Below are positions 1-9,114 of a stretch of 64,000 nt of DNA, in pieces. Source of the stretch: Metabacillus rhizolycopersici (GTDB taxonomy: Bacteria > Bacillota > Bacilli > Bacillales > Bacillaceae); contig NZ_JAIQUM010000010.1 in NCBI RefSeq assembly GCF_020075705.1, forward strand, positions 53,838-117,837. The letters run 5' to 3'. A program made the position numbers and the translations under genes. Numbering within the stretch: the first letter of the stretch is position 1; each line of letters starts with the position of its first letter. A model generated the notes under the pieces. That model made no database searches. It saw only the letters and a program-made list of their open reading frames with translations, and was not told where the DNA came from.

Positions 1-1348
1 CTTTCCATTTCGGCTGAATTACGCCTTCTATGGGGACCTCATCTCCAGCAGCAAAATAACGCTGCCCACTACTTTCTCCATACTCTTGAATAAGTTGGAT
101 AGCCTTGACAATCGGCTGATGAAATTGATTATTCGAGCGAAAAGTAAGGTTGTTTAATATTTTAGAAAGGGACTTTCGATAATGCCCTTGGTAAGAAGAA
201 TGCATTTTCGTATAGATTTTTTCTTTGTACTCCCGGTTATTTTTTGTCATGTCCTTAATAATATCTCGAATCATATCAGAGCTAACAATAGGGAATAGAG
301 TATCTTGAATAACCCCTTCTGGGTGATCTACGGTTGCTTTCAATAAATTGACAATATGTTTATTTTTCCCTTGGACTCTTTCTAATTCTTCTACTGCTTC
401 TTTTCGGGTTGTATTTTTGGCCTTATTTCCGAATTTAAGTGTAATTTCATCCAATAAATCAGCTAAATAATCAATGACTTCCTCATGACGATGTGAAAAT
501 AAAATGGCAAGAAGGGTATGGCGAATGGGTGCAGGGTGTGCACGCAATTCCGTTACGGTTTCTGTAGCTGCACGAAGTCGATATTTCTTTACTAATTTCG
601 GAGTCAAATGATGAAATAATCTTGGAGGAATGTGTAGATGCCGAATCGCTAACAGTTTTTTAACTTCCATTTCTATGGTGTTTACACTTGGTTTGCTAGG
701 GGAAGATAAAAGTTGACGAAAAGTTAAAATATCTGATTCCTTTTCATTATGAAACTCTTCTTCAAAACCTTCTGGTGATACCTCATCAGCATAAGATTCC
801 AGAAGCGCATCTAATCGTGAACAAGTCTTAGGAGACAGCTGCTGATAGGTCGATTTATACAAATTCTTTTCAAAAGCATCAATGGCTGAATCAATCATTC
901 TCTTTAAACTTCCATTTGAAGGAGGTTCGACTTTCCACTTGTGAAACAGACTGTATGCCTGACTTTTTAAATAGTCAATATCGTGTGTAAAGTGAACTTG
1001 TTCGTTTAACCAATCTGTCAAAAGATCGTTGTCCTTTGCCGTAAGTTCTCTAAAACCGAAGAATTCCCTAATTTGCTTTCGATGGTAAGTAAAATTTCTT
1101 TCCTCTGCTCCCCAACGATACTCCTCAAAAAGATCTGCGGATATTTCCAATTGATGCGCTATATATTCAACTACGACCTTTGGAATATCTTGTTTCTTGG
1201 GCGGAAATCTAGCCTCTTGTTGAAAGTACTTTAATAATACTGCAAATCCTAAACGACTTGCCCCTGTTTTATTACCAATCAGTTTTCTTTCAATTGGTAA
1301 TACTACAAAGTGTTCCAGTAGCCCATCTTCATTCCAATTTCGTTTCAT
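1..1348 (-). CDS. tnpA: Tn3-family transposase, partial (3' end beyond window)
   Basis: The frame is open from an ATG at 1348 down to base 1, so about 449 N-terminal residues are present and the catalytic C-terminal half lies outside the window. The N-terminus (MKRNWNEDGLLEHF, then LIGNKTGASRLGFAVLLKYF and a stretch ending in EYRWGAEERN) is typical of the N-terminal DUF4158 domain of large Tn3 transposases, which binds the terminal inverted repeats. The last visible residues (EVPIEGVIQPKW) also fit the family, where a similar motif precedes the catalytic domain. No resolvase gene is visible to the right, so it would have to lie to the left or be absent. Family assignment is from recalled motifs; whether the element is intact cannot be judged here. 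Confidence 0.85.
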   Translation of the reverse strand, partial: MKRNWNEDGLLEHFVVLPIERKLIGNKTGASRLGFAVLLKYFQQEARFPPKKQDIPKVVVEYIAHQLEISADLFEEYRWGAEERNFTYHRKQIREFFGFRELTAKDNDLLTDWLNEQVHFTHDIDYLKSQAYSLFHKWKVEPPSNGSLKRMIDSAIDAFEKNLYKSTYQQLSPKTCSRLDALLESYADEVSPEGFEEEFHNEKESDILTFRQLLSSPSKPSVNTIEMEVKKLLAIRHLHIPPRLFHHLTPKLVKKYRLRAATETVTELRAHPAPIRHTLLAILFSHRHEEVIDYLADLLDEITLKFGNKAKNTTRKEAVEELERVQGKNKHIVNLLKATVDHPEGVIQDTLFPIVSSDMIRDIIKDMTKNNREYKEKIYTKMHSSYQGHYRKSLSKILNNLTFRSNNQFHQPIVKAIQLIQEYGESSGQRYFAAGDEVPIEGVIQPKWK

Positions 1349-1680
1349 AATCCTCTTCCCCTAATCTTAAAGTAATTTCTAATTTGAGTGTAATCTATTG
1401 ATTAAAGGATGAAAACAATACTTTGCGGTCTAGAGCAGCTACCCTGTCACTAAGCCTTATTCATACACAGTTAGTAAGGAGTTGATGTTATCGCTCCCTT
1501 TTCACTATTTTTCGGTACGGGACGTTTTTTTTGTCAGTAGTCGCTGAACCTTCACGCCACCGTCGGATACCCAGCGTTCATACGTGTACGCACGCTAATG
1601 TGTGTAACTGCTGATAAGCTTTTGCTAATCGCGCACCAATATATTACGGTTATTAAGAATCCCGCTTTTTTTCAATAAAA
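1349..1680. other. Non-coding region right of the Tn3 transposase gene
   Basis: No convincing gene is seen. The stretch should contain the right end of the Tn3-type element, because the transposase reads leftwards from near its end. I could not identify a 38-bp GGGG-type inverted repeat or a target duplication with certainty. The part at 1490-1620 is locally G+C-richer than its surroundings. Confidence 0.4.
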
Positions 1681-1706
1681 AACCATTGGGGTAGAACCCA
1701 ATGGTT
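1681..1706 (-). terminator. Intrinsic terminator after treR
   Basis: A perfect 10-bp stem (AACCATTGGG / CCCAATGGTT) with a 6-base loop lies 35 bases past the treR stop codon. It is flanked by a T-run on the minus strand and an A-run on the other side, so it can work in both directions. Confidence 0.85.
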
Positions 1707-1740
1707 AAAAAAAAGTAACTTATTAAGTGTTTGAATCAAC

Positions 1741-2457
1741 TTAAACTCCACGTCGTGCAAAGTCCACAAATCGGAATTTATCAAGGCGATGTCGCGACTC
1801 CGTATATTGGAACAAACTGGCGTTATCTAAATACACATAGTTTTTGACGACCACGATATGGGAAAATCCCTCTAAGTCAAGGTACCCGCGGTCTTCCTCG
1901 GTACAATCCTCAACAACGATCTCCTTTTTTGCAAAGCTAATGTTTAGCTGTAGTTCTTTTTCTAGGTACTCATAGATCGAACTCTCACAAATTTGCTTTG
2001 TTAAGGTTGGGACATATTTTTTTAAAAAATAGTCCTTATCTAAAATGATGTGTTCGCCGCCAATCGTTCGTGATCGGATCACTTTCCAGATTTCATCCTT
2101 GCTTGAAGCATTTAATTGCTGTTTCATAAATGGATCTGGTTTGACTAAACCGAAATCATGAACGGTTGTTATAGGTTCCATATTGAAGTTTTTAGAAATT
2201 TCCTTAAAACTTACTAACCCTGAAATCGGAAAGCTCATCTTTTGTACGTCAATGACGATCGAGCCTTTACCTCTTATTTTTTGAATGAAGCCGTTTTGAG
2301 ATAAGAGGTTTAAGGCTTTACGGATCGTTTCCCTGCTTGTGTCGTATGCTTCCGCTAAGTCATTCTCAGATGGAAGTGCTTCTCCTGCTTTGATTTCACC
2401 AGACTTTATTTTCTCTGTCCAATCCTTGTAAATGGAAAGGTATTTATTATTTCTCAT
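1741..2457 (-). CDS. treR: Trehalose operon repressor TreR (GntR family)
   Basis: This 238-residue protein has an N-terminal winged helix-turn-helix (SENDLAEAYDTSRETIRKAL, about residues 30-49, the GntR signature) and a C-terminal UTRA-type ligand domain. It matches B. subtilis TreR in length and start (MRNNKYLSIYKDWTEKIKSG). The family represses trehalose uptake and hydrolysis genes and is released by trehalose-6-phosphate. It is the last gene of treP-treA-treR, so the repressor would be induced with its own operon. Likely targets are the palindromes at 5733-5750 and 5765-5782. Confidence 0.95.
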   Translation of the reverse strand: MRNNKYLSIYKDWTEKIKSGEIKAGEALPSENDLAEAYDTSRETIRKALNLLSQNGFIQKIRGKGSIVIDVQKMSFPISGLVSFKEISKNFNMEPITTVHDFGLVKPDPFMKQQLNASSKDEIWKVIRSRTIGGEHIILDKDYFLKKYVPTLTKQICESSIYEYLEKELQLNISFAKKEIVVEDCTEEDRGYLDLEGFSHIVVVKNYVYLDNASLFQYTESRHRLDKFRFVDFARRGV

Positions 2458-2524
2458 GTTTTATCACCATTATTATCTTACCATGAACAAGTATGACCAT
2501 GCATTCTGGTTTAAAGGTTTCTAT

Positions 2525-4216
2525 TCAGCTTTTTTTAAAATAATAGACAACAGATTCATATGGGCGAAGCTCCATTTTTTCAAAAGTATCGACAGAATCT
2601 GGATAGTTCGATAGTAATTGTTTTCTTGAAAAATCGTCAACTTTAATATGCTTAGGCAATTCAAAAGTAGTTGGCTCTTCATAAAAGTTATTAACAACTA
2701 AAAGCTTTTCAGTTGGTGTTGTTCGTACATAGGCAAATATTTGTTGATCATCTTGTAATAGTAGCTCGTAATCACCATCTGTGATAATATCATATTCTTT
2801 TCGTAATGAAATCAGCTTTCGATAATGATAAAAGACAGAATTTGGATCATTTACTGCATTTTCCGCATTAATCTCTTTATAGTTGTTTGCAACATTAATC
2901 CAAGGAGTTCCAGTTGTGAAACCTGCATACTTTGAATTATCCCATTGCACTGGAGTTCGCGAATTATCACGTGATTTGCGTTTTAAAATTTCAAGAATTT
3001 CTTCTTCAGACAGATTCTTTTGCTTTAAAATAGTATACATATTTAACGATTCAACATCACGATATTGTTCAATTGATGTGTACTTAGGGTCTGTCATCCC
3101 AATCTCTTCGCCTTGGTAAATATATGGTGTGCCCTGCATCATATGAATTGTCGTTGCGAGCATTTTTGCTGATTCACAGTGATACTCGCCATCATTACCA
3201 TATCGAGAAACAACTCTAGGCTGATCATGATTACACCAAAATAGTGCATTCCAGCCTCCGCCTTTGTTCATACCTGTTTGCCATGTAGATAAAATATCTT
3301 TCAATGCAATGAAGTCCATTTCTCCAATTGCCCATTTTTCTCCATTTGGATAGTCGACTTTTAAATGATGGAAGTTAAAAGTCATACTTAGTTCTTGACG
3401 TTCTGGGTTAGAGTACCTAATACAATGATCAATTGTAGTAGAAGACATTTCACCGACTGTCAAACTATCATACTTAGAAAACACTTCATTGTTCATCTCA
3501 TGGATATATTCGTGAACATGAGGTCCATCAGTATAAAATCTTCTGCCATCACCTGGTTGTACAGATCCGTCATCATTTGGAAAATCTTGATCTTTTGAAA
3601 TTAAATTGATGACATCAAGTCGGAATCCATCGACGCCTTTTTTACACCAAAAATCCATCATTGTATATACTTCTTTGCGAAGCTCTTTACTTTCCCAATT
3701 TAAATCAGCTTGTGTGACATCGAAAAGATGAAGGTAGTATTGATCTGTTGCTTCATCATATTCCCATGCGGAACCACCAAATTTTGACTCCCAGTTTGTT
3801 GGTGCAGATCCATCCTCTTGTGGATCCTTCCAAATATAATAATCACGATATGGGCTTGTTTTTGATTTTTTAGCTTCTTTAAACCATTGATGTTCTGTCG
3901 AGGTATGGTTTACGACAATATCCATAATGACTTTAATGCCATGTTGATGAGCTTTATCGAGTAATTTATCAAAGTCTTCCATTGTGCCATACTCCTCATG
4001 AATCGAGTAGTAATCACTAATGTCATAACCATTATCTTTTTGTGGAGATGCATAAATAGGTGTTAACCAAATGACATCTACACCTAAGTTTTTTAAATAG
4101 TCTAATTTGCTAATGATTCCTTGTAGATCGCCTACCCCATTTCCAGTTGTATCATTAAAGCTTTTTGGATAGATTTGATAAACGACTGCTTTTTTCCACC
4201 AAGGATGATTCAATAT
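2525..4216 (-). CDS. treA: Trehalose-6-phosphate hydrolase (GH13)
   Basis: This roughly 563-residue cytoplasmic alpha-amylase-fold enzyme hydrolyses trehalose-6-phosphate to glucose and glucose-6-phosphate. Family signatures are near the N-terminus (WWKKAVVYQIYPKSFNDTTG), in DIVVNHTS, in GFRLDVIN (nucleophile Asp), in VGEMSS (acid/base Glu) and in CNHDQPR (transition-state Asp). I prefer the TTG at 4216 as start because GGTGGTG sits six bases upstream and the protein then begins NHPWWKK, like relatives. A GTG at 4225 is in frame but lacks a ribosome binding site. The gene follows treP by only a few bases, so the two are co-transcribed. Confidence 0.93.
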   Translation of the reverse strand: MLNHPWWKKAVVYQIYPKSFNDTTGNGVGDLQGIISKLDYLKNLGVDVIWLTPIYASPQKDNGYDISDYYSIHEEYGTMEDFDKLLDKAHQHGIKVIMDIVVNHTSTEHQWFKEAKKSKTSPYRDYYIWKDPQEDGSAPTNWESKFGGSAWEYDEATDQYYLHLFDVTQADLNWESKELRKEVYTMMDFWCKKGVDGFRLDVINLISKDQDFPNDDGSVQPGDGRRFYTDGPHVHEYIHEMNNEVFSKYDSLTVGEMSSTTIDHCIRYSNPERQELSMTFNFHHLKVDYPNGEKWAIGEMDFIALKDILSTWQTGMNKGGGWNALFWCNHDQPRVVSRYGNDGEYHCESAKMLATTIHMMQGTPYIYQGEEIGMTDPKYTSIEQYRDVESLNMYTILKQKNLSEEEILEILKRKSRDNSRTPVQWDNSKYAGFTTGTPWINVANNYKEINAENAVNDPNSVFYHYRKLISLRKEYDIITDGDYELLLQDDQQIFAYVRTTPTEKLLVVNNFYEEPTTFELPKHIKVDDFSRKQLLSNYPDSVDTFEKMELRPYESVVYYFKKS

Positions 4217-4230
4217 AAACACCACCGTTA

Positions 4231-5631
4231 TTATTTTTGTTTTTTCATTTTTGCAAGAGCGAGTGTTAAGAAAAACGGTACAATGATAACGATCGCCATT
4301 CCGATAAAGAATGATCCCCAGTTTTCCGGGAAGATCGATAAGAATGCAGGAAGACCACCGACACCAATTGATGGAGCTTTTACACCTTGCATTGAAATGA
4401 ACGCTCCTGCAAGCGCAGATCCAATAACGCTTGAGATGAACGCAAAACGGAATCGTAAGTTTACACCGAACATAGCTGGTTCAGTAATACCTAGATAAGC
4501 AGAAACAGCGGATGTTACAGATAGACTCTTTAGTTTCTCATCTTTTAATACAAACATCATCGCTAGCGCTGCCGTACCTTGCGCAATATTTGATAAAGCA
4601 ACCATTGGCCATAAGAATGTACCACCGGTGCTTCCGATTAACTGCAAATCAACCGCCAAGAATGTGTGATGCATACCTGTGATAACAAGCGGTGCGTATA
4701 GTCCACCGTAAATTAATCCACCTACAATAGGTGCTACATTGAAAATACCTACAACCGCATCTGTAATGACATTACCAATTGCAAATGTGATCGGTCCAAT
4801 TGCGATAAAAGAAACAAGTCCAGTTAACAATAGAGTAATTGGTGCTACAAGTAAAAGTTGGAATGCATCCGGAATGTGTTTTCTTAAGAATACTTCAAGC
4901 TTAGATAACACATATGAAGCAAGCAAGACAGGTAACACCTGTCCTTGGTAACCAACTTTTTGAACTTCCAAACCAAATAAGTTCCATGTTGGAATTTCTT
5001 CCGCTGCTCCGTAGCCCCAAGCATTTAAAAGATCAGGGTGCACAAGCATTAAACCAAGAACGATACCTAACAACGGACTGCCACCAAAACGATTTACAGC
5101 TGACCATCCAATTAAACCTGGTAAGAACACAAAAGCGGTGTTGGCAATCAAGTTAATGATACTAGCAAGATCTGCCCACTGAGGATAAACTTCAATTAAA
5201 GCTTCCTCAAAGAAAATCCCTGGTCCAGTTAAAAGGTTGTTTATACCCATTAATAGACCTGCAGTTACAATGGCAGGTAGGATTGGAATAAAAATATCTG
5301 CTAATGTTTTAATGGCTCGTTGAAGCGGATTTAAATTTTTCTCAGAAGCTTTTTTTACATCATCTTTAGATGATTCCCCTACCCCTGTTTGATTGACAAG
5401 TTCTTTGTACACTTTATCAACAGTACCTTGTCCAATAACGACTTGAAACTGTCCATTAGTTGAAAATGATCCTTTAACAAGATCGATCGTCTCGAGCGCT
5501 TCTTTATCTACTTTTCCTTCATCTACTAATGCAAAGCGTAAGCGTGTAACACAATGTGTTGCAGCTGATATATTATCTTTACCGCCTATTGCATCTATAA
5601 TTTTCCTCACTTGTTTTGGATCGACACTCAT
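4231..5631 (-). CDS. treP: PTS trehalose-specific EIIBC component
   Basis: This integral membrane permease imports trehalose with phosphorylation to trehalose-6-phosphate. It has an N-terminal EIIB domain with the phospho-cysteine motif (ATHCVTRLRFAL, about residues 25-36) followed by a linker and an EIIC domain with about ten hydrophobic segments, including GMHHTF and GITEPAMFGVNLR. No EIIA domain is fused, so a glucose-type EIIA must be borrowed. The ATG at 5631 is chosen because GGGAGGG lies just upstream; a longer in-frame ATG at 5661 has no such site. It is the first gene of the tre operon. Confidence 0.94.
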   Translation of the reverse strand: MSVDPKQVRKIIDAIGGKDNISAATHCVTRLRFALVDEGKVDKEALETIDLVKGSFSTNGQFQVVIGQGTVDKVYKELVNQTGVGESSKDDVKKASEKNLNPLQRAIKTLADIFIPILPAIVTAGLLMGINNLLTGPGIFFEEALIEVYPQWADLASIINLIANTAFVFLPGLIGWSAVNRFGGSPLLGIVLGLMLVHPDLLNAWGYGAAEEIPTWNLFGLEVQKVGYQGQVLPVLLASYVLSKLEVFLRKHIPDAFQLLLVAPITLLLTGLVSFIAIGPITFAIGNVITDAVVGIFNVAPIVGGLIYGGLYAPLVITGMHHTFLAVDLQLIGSTGGTFLWPMVALSNIAQGTAALAMMFVLKDEKLKSLSVTSAVSAYLGITEPAMFGVNLRFRFAFISSVIGSALAGAFISMQGVKAPSIGVGGLPAFLSIFPENWGSFFIGMAIVIIVPFFLTLALAKMKKQK

Positions 5632-5698
5632 TGTTTTCCCTCCCGTAATTCCTTTTATCAACTATATTTCATTACATATTGGAGCAAGCTGATTAAAA

Positions 5699-5712
5699 AA
5701 GAAGCGTTTTCA
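5699..5712. promoter_or_regulatory. Candidate CcpA cre site downstream of the tre start
   Basis: AAGAAGCGTTTTCA fits the cre consensus (TGNAANCGNTTTCA) with two mismatches in the left half. Its place downstream of the tre start would suit a roadblock type of catabolite repression. Confidence 0.5.
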
Positions 5713-5732
5713 TTTTTAAAACAGCCCGTCGA

Positions 5733-5750
5733 AACATGTATATACATGTT
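5733..5750. promoter_or_regulatory. TreR operator O1
   Basis: AACATGTATATACATGTT is a perfect 18-bp palindrome lying about at the transcription start of the tre promoter. It matches the TTGTATATACAAG-like operators I recall for B. subtilis TreR. Its centre is 32 bp from that of O2, three helical turns, which would let two dimers bind one face. Confidence 0.8.
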
Positions 5751-5758
5751 GTATTTAT

Positions 5759-5787
5759 ATCTTAAACTTGTATATACATGTTGTCAA
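5759..5787 (-). promoter_or_regulatory. SigA promoter of the treP-treA-treR operon with operator O2 as spacer
   Basis: On the minus strand there is a perfect -35 TTGACA (5782-5787), a 17-bp spacer, and a -10 TAAGAT (5759-5764). The near-palindrome AACTTGTATATACATGTT at 5765-5782 (operator O2, one mismatched pair) fills the spacer exactly, so bound TreR would block RNA polymerase. Confidence 0.85.
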
Positions 5788-5793
5788 CAAAAA

Positions 5794-5807
5794 TAAATGC
5801 GTTTTCA
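5794..5807. promoter_or_regulatory. Second candidate cre site, upstream of the tre -35 box
   Basis: TAAATGCGTTTTCA has the same CGTTTTCA half-site as the first cre candidate and two mismatches to the consensus. It lies just upstream of the -35 box. Support is sequence similarity only. Confidence 0.4.
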
Positions 5808-5884
5808 CAAAGTGTTTTAGGAGATACTATTGAAATAAGTAAAATGTTTAGATTCTTTTCACACGTCCAACGTCCATTGAATGC

Positions 5885-6418
5885 TTATTCCCAGTAGCCT
5901 TTCGTCATGTCAGCAATTGCAACTTCGGTACTAGATTGAGCACCTATGAACTTACCATTTCCTACATAGATTCCTACATGACCATCTCTTTTATAAGTAT
6001 CAAAGAATGCTATATCTCCTAACTTCATTTCACTAGGTGATACTGGTGTTCCTAAATGTCTTAAAGTTTCCGTGATTATGGAAGTTAATGGACCTAAATT
6101 TACTCCTACTTCCTTAAATGCCCAATGGACAAGGGATGAACAATCAAAGCGTCCTCTTACTAGATCACTCTGATTTCTACCCCTACCAAAAACATAGACA
6201 GAATCCCCGATCCACTTGTTTCCTACATCGCCAACAGCAACATAACCTTTCACGTATTGATCGGCAAAGCCAAGAACTTCTTCAACATACCAATCAGCCC
6301 GGTTATAAGCAAAAACAGCTCGTCTCAAATCTCCATCAGCTGCATCATTTGCCTTAAGATAGTTTGCTGCAGAATAGATCGCATCTTCAATATGGGATTC
6401 CGTCAGTAAAGCGCAGAT
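5885..6418 (-). pseudogene. CwlT-like cell-wall hydrolase, 5'-truncated remnant
   Basis: The 3' part encodes an NlpC/P60 endopeptidase domain with catalytic Cys in RFDCSSLVHWAF and His in DGHVGIYVGNG. Upstream, in the same frame, DAIYSAANYLKAND and RRAVFAYNRADWYV look like the C-terminal end of a lytic transglycosylase domain. That domain order is that of CwlT from conjugative elements (ICEBs1, Tn916 orf14). The frame is closed by TAA at 6419-6421, so the transglycosylase catalytic part and signal sequence are gone. An ATG at 6328 could still give a 147-residue NlpC/P60 protein without an export signal. No other conjugation genes are nearby. Confidence 0.75.
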
Positions 6419-6435
6419 TTACAACGTTAAGGGAA

Positions 6436-6680
6436 TTCAGGCGAGAATGGATATTATGGTAAACCAACTGTTGTAGCAAATGTACATAAATAAGATGAGA
6501 ATTGCTCAAGAAGAGGTGTTTGGAGGTATACCGTTCGATAATATCGATGAAGTGATTATTAAGCTAGCTAACCAATAAGAGTATGGTTTAGGTGGTGGTG
6601 TTAATACAACAGATCTTCGTAAAGCTCATCGCATTGCACACGGACTAAGAACCGGAAATGTTTGGGTAAACACATATAAA
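6436..6680 (+). pseudogene. Aldehyde dehydrogenase C-terminal fragment
   Basis: Conceptual translation across one frameshift and one in-frame TAA gives NGYYGKPTVVANV, then NKMRIAQEEVFGG, then EYGLGGGVNTTDLRKAHRIA and RTGNVWVNTY. These are the conserved C-terminal blocks of NAD(P)-dependent aldehyde dehydrogenases, in the right order. Neither the catalytic Cys region nor the extreme C-terminus is present. It has no start and is not functional. Confidence 0.8.
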
Positions 6681-6777
6681 AGGTGCCAGGTTCTAACGAA
6701 ATTCAGAATTGCCTCAGAACTTTTGGTTTTGAATAAAGAGTTTAAATTAGAAAAATTCAGTCTTATAGCCAATCATC

Positions 6778-6814
6778 AAAAGCCCTCGGATTTATTAAAA
6801 TTCCGAGAGCTTTT
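6778..6814. terminator. Bidirectional hairpin terminator
   Basis: An imperfect 13-bp stem (AAAAGCCCTCGGA / TCCGAGAGCTTTT) with an A-rich left and T-rich right flank. It may have served the decayed aldehyde dehydrogenase gene or, on the minus strand, the 88-residue gene at 6938-7204. Confidence 0.65.
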
Positions 6815-6937
6815 GACGTGTCATGTCACGTTAGCATTGCATTCTATCTAACTTATCCTCATAGGTTCTTCTTGAAACAGACCTCGTTAAAACTGAATTA
6901 TTGCGCTTCAATAATTATCTTCCTTGCAAAGACTTTG

Positions 6938-7204
6938 TCAGATTCCGACTTTTTCAAATGCCAATTGTCTTATTTCCTCTTCTAAAGACTTTGCAAGTTG
7001 TACAGTAGCACGGTCCACGAGTTTTGTTCCCATACTTTCGATTTCTTTGATTATTTTATGGTAGAACTCTTGATCATTACCTTTTATCTTTTGAGCGTCC
7101 TTAAAGAAATCCAATAACGCTTCGTTCGTTTCTTTAGGACGATTAAAATCAATTGTATAAACTCTATGTTTCATAATCAGGTTTGTATTCATTTCCATGT
7201 TCAT
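6938..7204 (-). CDS. Hypothetical 88-residue protein downstream of the SigH-like gene
   Basis: I do not recognise this small soluble protein (MNMEMNTNLIMKHRVYTIDF...). It is mixed-charge and probably helical, with an even spread of Glu and Lys and no membrane segment, Cys pair or signal peptide. The ATG at 7204 has GGAATGGAG directly upstream. It follows the SigH-like gene on the same strand with a 71-bp gap, so the two may be co-transcribed. A role as modulator of that sigma factor is only a guess from position. Confidence 0.6.
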   Translation of the reverse strand: MNMEMNTNLIMKHRVYTIDFNRPKETNEALLDFFKDAQKIKGNDQEFYHKIIKEIESMGTKLVDRATVQLAKSLEEEIRQLAFEKVGI

Positions 7205-7275
7205 TTCTCCATTCCTTTTAAGTAATAGTCATGTATATTTCTATAGTATCTTCATAAGTTTCACTCTAATTTCTA

Positions 7276-7923
7276 TTAAATAGCCGTTTTAATCACCAGA
7301 TGGCGTTCTAGTTTACGTTTAACTCGCTGAAGAGCATTATCAATCGATTTAACATGAGTGTTTAGTTCTTCAGAAATTTCCGCATATGATTGTCCATCCA
7401 TATATAAGTTCAACACTCTTTTTTCCAAATCACTAAGCAATTCCGCTATTTTTAGTTCGATGTCATCTGCTTTCTCTTGGCTAATGATTAAGGCTTCTGG
7501 GTTCGTTATTTTATCCCCGGAGATCATATCCATAAGCGTATAGTTGGATTCTTCATCAAAAAGAGGCTTGTCTAAAGAAACATACGAATTTAGAGGTCCG
7601 TGCTTTTGACGTGTAGCCGTTTTAATCGCAGTTAATATCTGCCGCGTAATACATATTTCAGCAAAAGCCTTAAAAGAAGCCATCTTTTCCTCTTTAAAGT
7701 CTCGAATCGCTTTATATAGACCAATCATTCCTTCTTGAACAAGATCTTCTTTATCTGCGCCAATTAAAAAGTAAGGTCTTGCCTTCGCACTGACAAAATT
7801 CCGATACTTATTTATTAAAAAAGTCAGTGATTCACTATCGCCATTCTGAGCCATCTCGACCAAAACGATATCTTCTAGTTTAGTATCATTTTCAAGTATC
7901 TGTACTCCGGTATTTACACTCAC
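7276..7923 (-). CDS. SigH-like sporulation/transition-state sigma factor (second copy)
   Basis: The 215-residue protein is a sigma-70 factor very like Spo0H/SigH. Region 2 is recognisable in FLINKYRNFVSAKARPYFLI, DLVQEGMIGLYKAIRDF and FAEICITRQILTAIKTATRQ; the KHGPLNSYVSLDKPLFDEES block is typical of SigH; region 4 is in YAEISEELNTHVKSIDNAL. It starts with GTG at 7923 after GGAGGG. The usual sigH gene sits beside rpmG-secE-nusG, and none of those genes are here, so this is probably a paralogue with its own regulon. The N-terminal 20 residues differ from what I recall of SigH. Confidence 0.88.
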   Translation of the reverse strand: MSVNTGVQILENDTKLEDIVLVEMAQNGDSESLTFLINKYRNFVSAKARPYFLIGADKEDLVQEGMIGLYKAIRDFKEEKMASFKAFAEICITRQILTAIKTATRQKHGPLNSYVSLDKPLFDEESNYTLMDMISGDKITNPEALIISQEKADDIELKIAELLSDLEKRVLNLYMDGQSYAEISEELNTHVKSIDNALQRVKRKLERHLVIKTAI

Positions 7924-8349
7924 TTATATCCCTCCACTTAACCCGACATGAATTTTGATGTGTAATAGATTGATAGATTGTCTTATCCTTAAGGGAACGA
8001 AACCGATTTAGAAATAAAATCTTTCTTCTTTCATTTCAAAAAAGGTTGATATTGAAAAAAACGCACAGCTTAAACTGGCGCTTGTTTAATCCGCTTTTAC
8101 ATCGTTTGTTTATTTCTTCACCCAATTACTAGTATATAGGAAGAAAAATGAAAACGTTGTCGAAATATAATAGTTATAGTGAAAAATCTAAATTTCTATC
8201 ATGAGTAAAGTTTTTGTTCAATATCTCTTCGTTCGAAACGTACTTTTAAGACGCCAATAATGCAAGGTTGATCTGACATTATTTGTACATTCCGACATAT
8301 ATTTAAATCAATATCCACATTTTTCACTCTATTCTATTTCTCAAATGAG
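7924..8349. other. Intergenic region upstream of the SigH-like gene
   Basis: No gene or remnant could be supported in these 426 bases. They are A+T-rich, contain the ribosome binding site of the SigH-like gene at the left end and presumably its promoter, which I could not assign. Confidence 0.4.
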
Positions 8350-9052
8350 TTTCATTTCAGTTGATGAATGACTTGTAAGTCTCCTAAATCGAAATAACCA
8401 AGATCACGCAAACATAAATCGCCCGCATCTACGGTTTCAAGGCAGATTGTACCGTATGTTTTATCATTGTTTGTTCTTTCCTGGCCAGCTGCATGTTTAA
8501 AAATTGGCCACTCAGCTCAGTAAATCGTATTCCAATTAGATTTTCACTCCTGCAGTATTACTAGCCTTGATAATCAGTAGCGAAGGAATCAGGTAGCTGA
8601 AACACAGTCGCATCAAAAATCCGAATACGTTTGAAAGATGAAACCAAGTGTGAAGATAGCGATTGTATCGCGCAAAGTTTTTGTGCTAGGAGTAAAGTAA
8701 AGACTTCTCGACGGAATATGACAAAGCGTTGATTGAGTCCCTCTTGACTCATGAGTACACCCGTTGAAGCCTCTAACCGACTACATAGTTGCGTAAGAGG
8801 GATGTACTGGTTGACTTCTTGGCTGAGCCGAACGCAAAGGGTGATGAGTTCATCTGCTTGATACTTACTAGATCGCTGCACAAAACCAACCTGTTTAGCG
8901 ATTTTTGTAGGACGATTGGAGATAGAAAGCGTTGTAATTCTTCAGAAAGCGAGAGGTCCATGAAAAAACATCACCCTTTTCAATTATTTTACTGAAAGAA
9001 TAACGTTTTTTTCGTTTTGGGGAAAATTCGTTTCTTTAGTTTGATGGGCATG
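8350..9052 (-). mobile_element. IS231-like (IS4 family) remnant, copy 1
   Basis: Translation from an ATG at 8961 gives MDLSLSEELQRFLSP, then after a frameshift QRSSKYQADELITLCVRLSQ and, before another disruption, FKRIRIFDATVFQLP. The latter carries the first DDE Asp region of IS231 transposases. Further on, in another frame, [20 protein letters not shown] continues the match until it stops near 8350. The outer inverted repeat is at 9031-9052 and reads CATGCCCATCAAACTAAAGA on the minus strand, like IS231 ends. The C-terminal part and other end are missing. A second, similarly decayed copy is at 61772-62509. Confidence 0.85.
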
Positions 9053-9114
9053 TGGTGGTATTCCTTCTTGGATTTACCTCCCGAAATGATTTTGCTACTC
9101 ATTATATCTTCCTA

